This document shows, in pieces, positions 6,728-14,953 of a DNA stretch of 64,000 nt (position 1 is its first letter; each line of letters begins with the position of its first letter). The notes beneath the pieces were generated by a model, which did not search any database, was not told the DNA's origin, and worked only from the letters and a program-made list of their open reading frames with translations. Location of the stretch: positions 62,001 through 126,000 of the forward strand of contig JBAYUQ010000002.1 in assembly GCA_041675005.1 (NCBI GenBank). The letters are read 5' to 3'. Made by a program: the position numbers and the translations under genes. This DNA comes from PGYR01 sp041675005 (GTDB lineage Bacteria > Bacteroidota > Ignavibacteria > Kapaibacteriales > UBA2268).

Positions 6728-7915
6728 ATGTTTGAAATTGATAGTAATACCATTTCGGTAAGTCAACTAACTCAGAAAATCAAAACTGTATTGGAAGGGG
6801 ATTTTTCTCGCATCGAAGTTGTGGGAGAGATTTCCAACTTCACAGCAGCGTCTTCAGGTCACAAGTATTTTACTTTGAAAGATAGTAATGCGCAGATCTC
6901 AGCGGTTATGTGGAAGTCCACTAACGTATCCTTCCCTATCGAAAATGGAATGAAAGTGAATGCGAAGGGCTCCATTTCTGTGTACCCCCCTCGTGGTAGT
7001 TATCAGTTAACCGTAACTTCAATGAGACCACAAGGCGTGGGAGACCTTTATTTAGCTTATGAGAAGTTAAAACAGGACTTGCTGGAGTTGGGGTATTTTT
7101 CGGCAGAGAATAAAAAGAAGTGGCCAATAATACCACAAAGGATTGGAGTATCTACTTCTCCTACTGGTGCTGCAATTCAGGATATACTTTCGACATTGGA
7201 GAGAAGAGTACCATTTGCTGAAGTTTATTTATATCCGGTTATGGTTCAAGGAAATGGCTCAGAAAAAGAGATAGCGAACGCTATAATTGAGCTTGATAAA
7301 TTAGATTTAGATGTAATAATCATCGGTCGTGGTGGTGGTTCAATCGAGGATTTGTGGTCTTATAATACTCGTGAGGTAGCGGATGCTATTCATAATGCAA
7401 AGACGCCGATTGTAGCGGGAGTGGGACACGAAACTGATACAACAATAGCCGATTTGGTAGCTGATCATAGAGCCCCTACACCAACTGGTGCAGCAGAAAT
7501 AGTCTCGATAAATACTATTGATATTATCAGACAGACTTTAGATGAAAATCAATTGGCTATGTCTAACTTGATTAACTATTCTATTAGCAATTGGAAAAAA
7601 GAAATTAACAGTAGGTTCGATAGATTAAAATCATCTGGAATCAAGGGAAGCATAGATATGATAAAAATCCAGCTTGATAATTCTGAAAAGCACCTACGTA
7701 GACAGATGTTGTTGAGTTTGCAAAACAAAAAAACCCAAATACAGAATTATGAAAATGTAATAAGTAAAATGAACCCAACTTTGCCATTAGAAAAGGGTTA
7801 TGCAATGATACTTAAGAATGGTGAAAGAGTAAAAGCAACCGAAATATTATCAAAAGGTGATTCGGTAAAAATAATAAGAACTAATAATGAAAATACAGCA
7901 ATAATTGAAGGTTAG
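6728..7915 (+). CDS. xseA: Exodeoxyribonuclease VII large subunit
   Basis: A 395-residue catalytic subunit of the exonuclease that degrades single-stranded DNA into short oligonucleotides. Residues about 5-105 are the OB-fold (VVGEISNFTAASSGHKYFTL). From about 120 comes the nuclease domain, with IGVSTSPTGAAIQDIL, the VIIIGRGGGSIEDLWSYN block and the GVGHETDTTIADLVADHRAP block. A coiled-coil region precedes the C-terminal NPTLPLEKGYAMI segment. The order and length are normal. xseB starts 1 bp after its stop, which gives an xseAB pair as in many bacteria. Confidence 0.95.
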   Translation: MFEIDSNTISVSQLTQKIKTVLEGDFSRIEVVGEISNFTAASSGHKYFTLKDSNAQISAVMWKSTNVSFPIENGMKVNAKGSISVYPPRGSYQLTVTSMRPQGVGDLYLAYEKLKQDLLELGYFSAENKKKWPIIPQRIGVSTSPTGAAIQDILSTLERRVPFAEVYLYPVMVQGNGSEKEIANAIIELDKLDLDVIIIGRGGGSIEDLWSYNTREVADAIHNAKTPIVAGVGHETDTTIADLVADHRAPTPTGAAEIVSINTIDIIRQTLDENQLAMSNLINYSISNWKKEINSRFDRLKSSGIKGSIDMIKIQLDNSEKHLRRQMLLSLQNKKTQIQNYENVISKMNPTLPLEKGYAMILKNGERVKATEILSKGDSVKIIRTNNENTAIIEG

Positions 7916-7916
7916 A

Positions 7917-8102
7917 ATGTCTAAGAAATTCGAATTAGAAAAACAGATGAACTCATTAGATTCTATAATATCAAACTTAGAATCAGATGAATTAACTCTA
8001 GAAAATCAACTACTAGAGTACGAGAATGGTATGAAAATAATCAAAGAATGTAGAGAATACATAGAAAAGACTGAGCAAAAGATTATAGATTTATCTAAGT
8101 AA
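7917..8102 (+). CDS. xseB: Exodeoxyribonuclease VII small subunit
   Basis: A 61-residue helical protein (FELEKQMNSLDSIISNLESD, then LTLENQLLEYENGMKIIKEC). It matches the small subunit that binds the extended helices of XseA. ATG 7917 is preferred: GAAGG lies 5 nt upstream and the codon follows the xseA stop directly. A longer frame from a non-ATG codon at 7905 would overlap xseA. It ends 3 bp before the convergent DUF885-like gene, so no independent terminator fits between them. Confidence 0.88.
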   Translation: MSKKFELEKQMNSLDSIISNLESDELTLENQLLEYENGMKIIKECREYIEKTEQKIIDLSK

Positions 8103-8105
8103 GTG

Positions 8106-9380
8106 TTAATCTAAAGCTTTTACAAGGTCAGGTGGCAAGAAAGGATTTTCTAATATTTCTTTATACACTTGCCATTTTTTATTCATATCTGATCCGGCTT
8201 TTTTATCAATATATCTCTCCACAAGTTTTTTACCAGCGGTGTAGTTGATTATGTAGGATCGATATCTACGAATGAAATCTAATCTTCGATAAGAGCTCTT
8301 TTCACTCTCAAGTCCGTATTTTTGGATGTATTGTAGTGCTACTTCATTTGTGATTTTTTTATCAATATAGTCACGTGCGATAGTAATTTGAACTTCGTCT
8401 AACTTGCTCATTAAGTCTAATAAATCGAAGTATTTTTTTAGCTCATCATAGGTATAATTATACTTTCCAGTTATCTCACTTCTTATAAACTCAATTTTCT
8501 TATCTCCTGGAAAAACTAATTCATTCCCATAAACTGCAGTTCCTTCAGCAAGAAACGAAACAGGTGAAAACAAAGTATAAATACTAAACTCTACAAAGCC
8601 ACTATCTTGGTAATACATTTTCTCTCTCAGAGAGTAATAAACGTGATGCCCAGGGTAAGATTCATGAGCGGCTAAATCTAGTACTCTTTCAAGATGTATG
8701 TCAGACTGTGTGTTTACTTGAATAAGTGATTTGTAATGCCCTTGATACCAGTTATAAGCACTCCAAGGAGCACCATCAACATACTCAATATGCACGGACT
8801 CACTATCAGGTAAATGAATATGTTCACTCGTTATTCTTTCGGTTTCTTTAACTGATTTTCTAAATGCTTCATCTATTTTAGTAAACTTTAATTTAAAATT
8901 TTCTCTGTAAGTAGCCAATTTTATTGACAACTCTTCATCACCAACTAAATAATTATCTAATTCAACTAATAGAGAGTCAAAATATGAATATTCTTTAACT
9001 TCTGGTGTATATTGATATATACTCTCACATTCATCTATAAACGAAATTTTTTCTGCGTTAAGGACTTTTAATCGAGTTATTACAGCTTTCACTATCCCAA
9101 GCTGATAATTCTTTCTTAACACTAAATATTCTGAATTAACATCAATTGCGGAAATTTCAATTAGTAAAGACTCGAAAGACTTTTTTAATTCTACAATACT
9201 ATACTTTTGGGTTGTATCGATTTGAATATCACCTATATATGAATCCACTAAATCTTCGTCTAGTGTTCCAGCCATAAGTGTAAGTTCGACCATATGTTCC
9301 CCAGTTTCATCTAAAGGAGAATTATAGAATTTACCACAAGACACTATTAATAATAAAAGAAAATATACTGAATATTTCAT
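8106..9380 (-). CDS. DUF885-like zincin lipoprotein
   Basis: A 424-residue predicted lipoprotein with a signal peptide whose lipobox ends at C15 (LIVSC). The motif HESYPGHH (residues 239-246) and AEGTAVYG (with E279) give the HExxxGHH...E arrangement of DUF885-type metallopeptidase-like proteins. Inference: a zinc-dependent hydrolase acting on peptides at the envelope surface or in the periplasm. It is last in a minus-strand run after the exported HEFGH protease and the reductase gene, with gaps of only 3 and 6 bp, so one transcript is likely. It is shorter than many DUF885 proteins, mainly in the N-terminal half. Confidence 0.72.
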   Translation of the reverse strand: MKYSVYFLLLLIVSCGKFYNSPLDETGEHMVELTLMAGTLDEDLVDSYIGDIQIDTTQKYSIVELKKSFESLLIEISAIDVNSEYLVLRKNYQLGIVKAVITRLKVLNAEKISFIDECESIYQYTPEVKEYSYFDSLLVELDNYLVGDEELSIKLATYRENFKLKFTKIDEAFRKSVKETERITSEHIHLPDSESVHIEYVDGAPWSAYNWYQGHYKSLIQVNTQSDIHLERVLDLAAHESYPGHHVYYSLREKMYYQDSGFVEFSIYTLFSPVSFLAEGTAVYGNELVFPGDKKIEFIRSEITGKYNYTYDELKKYFDLLDLMSKLDEVQITIARDYIDKKITNEVALQYIQKYGLESEKSSYRRLDFIRRYRSYIINYTAGKKLVERYIDKKAGSDMNKKWQVYKEILENPFLPPDLVKALD

Positions 9381-9383
9381 AAA

Positions 9384-10382
9384 TTAATTTTTTATTGAAC
9401 AATTAATTAAAGTTTTGCCGACTTGTCCACCTTTTAGTATCAATTCTATTTCTGGTTCTATATCTAAAAGATTGACCTCTTTTACCATTTCGTTTAAACA
9501 ATCAGGTTTCCACTCGTTACTAAGCTTTTTCCATAATTCTATCTTTATACCTAACCCTCTTTCAGCAGAATCTATACCTATAAGGCTGACTCCCCTCTGT
9601 AAAAATGGGAATAAATTAATATTCAATTCAGCCGATTCCACTAACCCTAATACGCAAACTATACCGTGATAATCAGTAGAACGGAATACAGTTGACAGTG
9701 TATTTCCACCTACTGTGTCTATTGCTCCAGCCCATCGACGTGGCAATAATGGCTTACCAGTTGTATCGAAGACTTCATCACGTGAAATAACTTCGTCTGC
9801 ACCTATTGACTTAAGGAAATCAACTTTATCGAGTTTACCAGTTGAAGCGATTACTTTATAACCAATCTTATTAAGTATAGCTACAGACATAGACCCAACA
9901 CCACCTGTCGCTCCTGTAACAAGTATTTTACCTTTATCGGGTGTTAACCCATGTTTTATTAGTTCATTTATGCAAATAGCTGCAGTCGAACCAGCAGTAC
10001 CATAAATCATTGATTCTCTAAGTGTCAGAGAATCAGGTAATTTAACAATCCAATTATACGGTACAGAAACATATTCTGCAAAACCACCATTTGTATTCAT
10101 ACCTAAATCGTGTCCAGTAATAATTACTTTATCACCTTCGACAATTTCGCTATTATTGCTTTTAACAACAATCCCAGCAGCATCTACACCCGGAGTATGT
10201 GGATAATTTCTAGTTATTCCTTTATGCCCTTTTGCACTAAGTGCATCTTTATAATTCAAAGAAGACCATATAACTTTGATTAAAACATCATTTATGTGTA
10301 AATCATCTATCTCTAATTCTTTGAAGGAACTTAAAAATTTATTCTTTTCTAATTCTTCAGTTACAAATGCTATGTATTTCAT
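9384..10382 (-). CDS. acuI: YhdH/AcuI-type acryloyl-CoA reductase family oxidoreductase
   Basis: A 332-residue NADPH-dependent quinone-oxidoreductase-like enzyme of the medium-chain dehydrogenase superfamily. The family pattern is clear: SSLNYKDALSAKG, PHTPGVDAAGIV, GHDLGMNTNGGFAEYVSVP and the nucleotide loop VTGATGGVGSMSVAILNKIG. No structural zinc cysteines are seen, as expected for this branch. Known relatives reduce acryloyl-CoA to propionyl-CoA; the substrate here is not proven. It lies between two exported zincin genes in a tight minus-strand group with no obvious metabolic link. Confidence 0.82.
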   Translation of the reverse strand: MKYIAFVTEELEKNKFLSSFKELEIDDLHINDVLIKVIWSSLNYKDALSAKGHKGITRNYPHTPGVDAAGIVVKSNNSEIVEGDKVIITGHDLGMNTNGGFAEYVSVPYNWIVKLPDSLTLRESMIYGTAGSTAAICINELIKHGLTPDKGKILVTGATGGVGSMSVAILNKIGYKVIASTGKLDKVDFLKSIGADEVISRDEVFDTTGKPLLPRRWAGAIDTVGGNTLSTVFRSTDYHGIVCVLGLVESAELNINLFPFLQRGVSLIGIDSAERGLGIKIELWKKLSNEWKPDCLNEMVKEVNLLDIEPEIELILKGGQVGKTLINCSIKN

Positions 10383-10388
10383 CTAATT

Positions 10389-12437
10389 TTATTTTTTGAT
10401 TTGTTCTAAAGCTTTTTCAGTTTCTTTAATAAGAGGATCTGTAGTTATATTTTTCCCAGTTGCTTCTCTCATCCACTTATTTGGGGTTAATCTCCCAATC
10501 TTTGCCATTCTTTCGAATTCAGTACCCAGATTTTTACCTCGTATATACTGCTCTATCTGGAATTCTATAAGATGCCCGATAGGATAAGCTGATAAGTAAA
10601 GTGGATAAGAAATCATGTGTGAATATACGCCTAATATGTTACTATTTTCTAAACCAAATACAGGTGCATAATATTTATTCCAAACTTCTTTTGAAATCTT
10701 ATTAACGGCAGTATTTAACTCAACTTTAGTAGCATTAGGATTTTCATATAACCACATCCAAGTTTTTTGATCCACTAAAGATGCACCCATAATCTCATAC
10801 GTTGACCAGAAATTATCCAATACATATAAATTATGTTTGTTTGGATCTTTTGTATCCATTCCCAATAATTCTAAATCTCTCATCTGAAACACAAATGCTA
10901 ATGCTTCTGTGAATGCTGTGTTAGGAACACCATTTAACATATAATAATCAATATCATAAAGAGATAAAGTTTGCTCAACATTATGTCCAAATTCATGAAC
11001 AGCGATATTATACCCCTTATAATCCATTCCATCTGGAGCTATCTTAGTTCTCAATCTAGCAGAGACTCCTTTCATCACCGCACCCCAAGCATGACCTGCA
11101 CCTCTTGAAGGATCTACCTCTATTTTATCTGTTATATATTTAGCTCTTTCTTTAGTCCATCCAAACTTTGTAAGTATATTTGGTAAATCTTTTTTTACAG
11201 CTTCTGGATTCGGATATCTCATCTTAGTGATTTTATTAAGATCTTCTTCATTGATAGAACTTCTTGATTTGAATCCATCATACCAAATATCAAATGGTTG
11301 AAGTTCTCTACCTAATCTATTTTTTATAAGCCCAGCTACTTTTTTAACAGTTGGAGAACTAACAAAACTAACAAACAAAGACTCCACTTCATCAATTGAC
11401 ATCTCCATTTCCCCAGTAAACTTTCTTTGGATATAAGTTGACATAGATGGAGAATAATCGTCTATTTCCTTTAATACTTCGAATTGATTTAGGATTTTCT
11501 GATATCTAGTATTAGGTTCGCTTTCGAATCCAATAACATTATTATTTTGGTAAAGTACGTTTGTTATTGGATTCCAATTATATTCATTACTATTAATAAA
11601 CTTCTGTGGAATTTCCTGAGTAATTATTCTCTGCATTACAGAGTAAATTAATTTTTGCTTTTTCAGTCCTTCTTTATCGTTTGAGTACTGAGATTTCAAC
11701 TCATCTCTCAGATTCCAATGTGTTATAAGTTTCATTTCTTTGGGGAATGGATGATTACCTTTATCATCTACTATATTACCCATGTGAATATAATATTCAT
11801 AAATATAAGCATCTGCTTCTGAATTGACTTTAGCAAAATCTTGAAGTAATTTGCTTTTAACTCGTGATGTAAATAAATCACCCAAACGAGCATAAGCCCA
11901 TTCTTTTCTACTCCACTTATCCTCATTTGCTCTTTTTTCTTCTAAACTAAAATAAGGGAAATTCAAAAGAACTGTAAATGCTATTTTATTCTTATATAAA
12001 TCTGACTCCAAGTGCGAAGAAGGATCATAACTATCGAACATTCTGTCTAAGTCAGTGATTTCACCCCATTCTAATGCTACTGGCATTTTAATATCTAGCA
12101 TCATTTTATTAAAATGACCTTTAATAATTTCTAAGTTCCTTTGTACCTTTTCGAATAAAGTATCAAGTTTTGGTCCTTCCGAATAAAAATTGTCTTGTAC
12201 AAAACTCTTAAAATCTTCATCACTTCCATCACCTTCATTCCATAACTTTTGAGCTTGGACTACACCTTTCTTGAACCTCAGATTATCTATACTAGATAAT
12301 TTACTTTTATTTAAGATAATAGCATTTACGATATCATCAAAAATATTTCCTTTATCTTCAGAATGGGGTTCAGAATAAGATGTATTTGTGAGTACGGCTA
12401 AAATACAAATAAGTAATAACAGTTTTATTTTTTTCAT
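10389..12437 (-). CDS. Exported HEFGH-type zinc metalloprotease
   Basis: A 682-residue protein with an N-terminal signal peptide (about residues 1-22, cleavage near SYS-EP). The active-site helix AVHEFGHN places HEFGH at 481-485, with TEALAF supplying the probable third ligand E511. The whole helical architecture recalls M3/M2-like oligopeptidases. No lipobox is visible, so it is probably periplasmic or secreted. It is first of three minus-strand genes with 6-bp and 3-bp gaps. The exact peptidase family is uncertain. The 130 bp between it and phoH is AT-rich with no convincing signal. Confidence 0.68.
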   Translation of the reverse strand: MKKIKLLLLICILAVLTNTSYSEPHSEDKGNIFDDIVNAIILNKSKLSSIDNLRFKKGVVQAQKLWNEGDGSDEDFKSFVQDNFYSEGPKLDTLFEKVQRNLEIIKGHFNKMMLDIKMPVALEWGEITDLDRMFDSYDPSSHLESDLYKNKIAFTVLLNFPYFSLEEKRANEDKWSRKEWAYARLGDLFTSRVKSKLLQDFAKVNSEADAYIYEYYIHMGNIVDDKGNHPFPKEMKLITHWNLRDELKSQYSNDKEGLKKQKLIYSVMQRIITQEIPQKFINSNEYNWNPITNVLYQNNNVIGFESEPNTRYQKILNQFEVLKEIDDYSPSMSTYIQRKFTGEMEMSIDEVESLFVSFVSSPTVKKVAGLIKNRLGRELQPFDIWYDGFKSRSSINEEDLNKITKMRYPNPEAVKKDLPNILTKFGWTKERAKYITDKIEVDPSRGAGHAWGAVMKGVSARLRTKIAPDGMDYKGYNIAVHEFGHNVEQTLSLYDIDYYMLNGVPNTAFTEALAFVFQMRDLELLGMDTKDPNKHNLYVLDNFWSTYEIMGASLVDQKTWMWLYENPNATKVELNTAVNKISKEVWNKYYAPVFGLENSNILGVYSHMISYPLYLSAYPIGHLIEFQIEQYIRGKNLGTEFERMAKIGRLTPNKWMREATGKNITTDPLIKETEKALEQIKK

Positions 12438-12567
12438 TAATTCTAATTTAATAATCGTTGAAAATTACAATTGAATATAGTGCTTAGGATGGAATTAAGC
12501 TAATTTTTTTAGCTGGATTCAATATAGTTCATGCAATATATCAGACAATATTGTACTTTAAATAGAT

Positions 12568-13533
12568 TTATTTTTCTGTCAAATCTCGGTCATACGCCTT
12601 GATAATTTCAGCAACTAATCTATGACGAACAACATCGTGTTCATTAAAGTAAACAAAATCAATACCTTCTATGTTTTTTAGGATTCTTTGAGCTGAGACT
12701 AATCCAGATTTTTTACTTCTTGGTAAGTCAATTTGTGTAGTATCACCAGTTATTATTGCTTTTGAACCAACACCTAGTCTAGTTAAAAACATTTTCATCT
12801 GTGTCTCAGTTGTATTCTGAGCTTCATCAAGAATTACAAATGCATTATTAAGAGTTCTCCCTCTCATATAAGCAAGGGGATTAATTTCTATTATATTTCT
12901 CTCTTTCATAATCTTATATTTTTCGGGGGAAAGCATGTATTGTAATGCGTCAGTCAAAGGTCTAAGATATGGATCTATCTTCTCTTGTAAATCCCCTGGT
13001 AAAAAGCCCAAAGACTCCCCTGCTTCAACGGCAGGTCTTGTCAATACAATTCTCTTAACTTCATTTAGTTTAAGCTCTCTAAGGGCCATTGCTACAGCAA
13101 GGAATGTTTTTCCAGTACCGGCTGGACCAATTGAAAATACGATATCGTTCTTTTTAACTTTCTGAAAATATTCTAACTGTGTTGTTGTTTTTGTTCTTAT
13201 CTGATTTTTGAATCCTTTGTAAACGACATTATCATCATTTTTCATTGAAAAAGGCTCAGGTTCAGCTTTATTAACCGTAGTTAATTGTATTACAGTTTTA
13301 ACATCTGTATCGTTTAGTACACCATTTTTCTTTAGCATATAAAGCAATTCTTTGAAAATTGAATCAAGAATCTTTACTTCATCCTCTTTTCCAGTTATAA
13401 CAATCTGATTTCCTCTAACAAAAATTGTAGATTCGAATGCAGACTCGATAAGATTTAATAGTGAATCATTTGTTCCGAAAACTGAAACTAAATCAGTATC
13501 ATCAAGATTAATGTATTTAACAATTTCAGACAT
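12568..13533 (-). CDS. phoH: PhoH-family ATPase
   Basis: A 321-residue cytoplasmic P-loop protein. The Walker A motif is GPAGTGKT (136-143) and Walker B is VILDEAQN (233-240). The conserved TRPAVEAGESLGFLPGDLQE and ITGDTTQIDLP segments confirm the PhoH/YbeZ-type family. The N-terminal 100 residues form the usual small alpha/beta domain. Known for the family: an ATPase linked to RNA metabolism and often adjacent to ybeY, which is not seen here. A strong terminator lies between its start and the upstream LysM gene, so it probably has its own promoter in the same 90-bp gap. Confidence 0.93.
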   Translation of the reverse strand: MSEIVKYINLDDTDLVSVFGTNDSLLNLIESAFESTIFVRGNQIVITGKEDEVKILDSIFKELLYMLKKNGVLNDTDVKTVIQLTTVNKAEPEPFSMKNDDNVVYKGFKNQIRTKTTTQLEYFQKVKKNDIVFSIGPAGTGKTFLAVAMALRELKLNEVKRIVLTRPAVEAGESLGFLPGDLQEKIDPYLRPLTDALQYMLSPEKYKIMKERNIIEINPLAYMRGRTLNNAFVILDEAQNTTETQMKMFLTRLGVGSKAIITGDTTQIDLPRSKKSGLVSAQRILKNIEGIDFVYFNEHDVVRHRLVAEIIKAYDRDLTEK

Positions 13534-13556
13534 AAAACTATATACTCAATTATTAT

Positions 13557-13597
13557 AAAAAAAGGCCCCATTGAAGATATTATCTTCTATGAGGCCT
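13557..13597 (-). terminator. Rho-independent terminator after the LysM protein gene
   Basis: AGGCCCCATTGAAGA and TCTTCTATGAGGCCT form a long hairpin with two mismatches and a 5-nt loop. On the minus strand it is followed by a run of seven T (13557-13563). It ends transcripts from the LysM gene before phoH. Confidence 0.85.
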
Positions 13598-13621
13598 AAA
13601 TTAACTCAAATTCTGAATGAA

Positions 13622-14410
13622 TTATTGACCATCTGTACCAGTGCCACCAGTTGTAGCATTGCTATCAGTTGCTTCTTTCTTCATTCTATAATACTTTCTT
13701 TCAGCTTTTAACTCTTCAGGATTTTTTGGTCCTTTAGGAGGAATAGAAAGTACCCATCCTGGTTGAATAACATCTGGGTTTCTAATCAAGCCAGTGTTAG
13801 CTTGCCATATTTTAGGCCATTGATTAGGGTCACCGTAGATTTCTGTATTACCAGCTATATTCCATAAACAGTCTTTGTTTTCTGCCCAAGTACCAACTGT
13901 ATAAGTAGTGATTTTCTTTTCTCTGTAAAGACCTTTAATATCTTTACCTAATTTTACCATTCTAGGGTAGATGTCTGGTAATAAAGAAATTTTATTATTT
14001 CTTAATTCCATATATTGTCTTTCTAATTCTTCAACTTCTGATCTTTTGTCAGCAAGTTCGTCATTAGACAATCTTTGCATTTCTCTTACTTTACCTTCTA
14101 ATTGACCAAGCTTTTGTTTGAAAGCTTCTAAATCAGCAGCATTAGCACCGATTAATTTCATTAAAGCATCATTACAATCTTCAAGTTGCTTTTTAGTATC
14201 AGCAATTTTAGCTTTGATATCTTCTTGATCACCTTTTACAGATGAAAGTTGATCTTCTAAGCTTTTGATTTTTGATTTGTAATCGTTAATTCTAAGTGTT
14301 GCTTCATCTTCTGTTAGTTCTAAATCAGGTTTAGACGCAAGAGGCATTTGAGCTAACAAATGACCACCAGCTAAAACTGAGAACAATAATATAAATAATA
14401 AGTTTTTCAT
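13622..14410 (-). CDS. Exported coiled-coil LysM-domain protein
   Basis: A 262-residue protein with a signal peptide (cleavage near residue 20, after LLAQ). A long coiled coil occupies about residues 35-165 and includes the cysteine-containing DCNDAL. A LysM-like domain follows at about 175-235: CLWNIAGNTEIYGDPNQWPK, then IWQANTGLI and PGWVLSIP. A Ser/Thr/Gly-rich tail ends it. Known: LysM binds peptidoglycan. Inference: an envelope protein that bridges peptidoglycan and a coiled-coil partner. It follows the small coiled-coil lipoprotein gene, which shares the DCND and QWPxxW motifs. Confidence 0.78.
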   Translation of the reverse strand: MKNLLFILLFSVLAGGHLLAQMPLASKPDLELTEDEATLRINDYKSKIKSLEDQLSSVKGDQEDIKAKIADTKKQLEDCNDALMKLIGANAADLEAFKQKLGQLEGKVREMQRLSNDELADKRSEVEELERQYMELRNNKISLLPDIYPRMVKLGKDIKGLYREKKITTYTVGTWAENKDCLWNIAGNTEIYGDPNQWPKIWQANTGLIRNPDVIQPGWVLSIPPKGPKNPEELKAERKYYRMKKEATDSNATTGGTGTDGQ

Positions 14411-14449
14411 TTTTCCTCTAAAAAAATTGTTATACTGAATAAAAGTAAA

Positions 14450-14746
14450 TTAATTGTTATCCGGCCAAACGTTAGGCCATTGTGACAATTTATCTTTAAC
14501 AAATTGAGTCTTATCATTACAATCGTTTAATTCAGACTCTCTACTTTTTAGCTCAGATTTCAATTTATTCAAATCAGCTTTTGCTGTTTGGATATTCTCT
14601 GTAAGCTGCGCTTCTTGGCGTCTTAAATCTTGTAGCATGGCTAACTGTTCTTCAGTTATCATGCTTGTACAATCAGTTAAAAACAAACTAGATGCTGCGA
14701 AAATAATCGCTGCGGCAGTCGTTTTTACTACTTTATTGGATAACAT
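14450..14746 (-). CDS. Small coiled-coil lipoprotein
   Basis: A 98-residue protein with an N-terminal membrane segment and a possible lipobox (LTDC, cysteine 26). A coiled coil (about 30-80) carries LNDCND and a tail SQWPNVWPDNN. Both the DCND element and the QWPxxW element recur in the next gene (DCNDAL, QWPKIW), so the two are probably paralogous, this one lacking most of the LysM domain. The ribosome-binding site GGAGGGT precedes the ATG. Inference: an envelope lipoprotein partner of the LysM protein, possibly joined through the conserved cysteine. Confidence 0.65.
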   Translation of the reverse strand: MLSNKVVKTTAAAIIFAASSLFLTDCTSMITEEQLAMLQDLRRQEAQLTENIQTAKADLNKLKSELKSRESELNDCNDKTQFVKDKLSQWPNVWPDNN

Positions 14747-14953
14747 AATGTACCCTCCGATATCATTTATTAATAAAAGTTAAATAGTATTTTTCAAATA
14801 TCGCAAAAAGTATTTTTAATTACTAGTTAAATAGTCTATTTAGTCATCAAAATATTTGAACAATGACTGTTTTTCTTAACAAAATTAAATTTAAACTCTA
14901 ATTTAATTAATTTTGTATAATTATAATATCAAAAATACTAGACGTAAATACTT

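Noticed and set aside
7905..7916. Upstream start for xseB
   Set aside because: Non-ATG codon inside xseA; the ATG at 7917 has GAAGG at good spacing.
12438..12567. Hairpin AGCTAA/TTAGCT and direct AATATAGT repeats upstream of the HEFGH protease
   Set aside because: Stem too short and AT-rich; repeats only 8 bp; no convincing regulatory or terminator signal.
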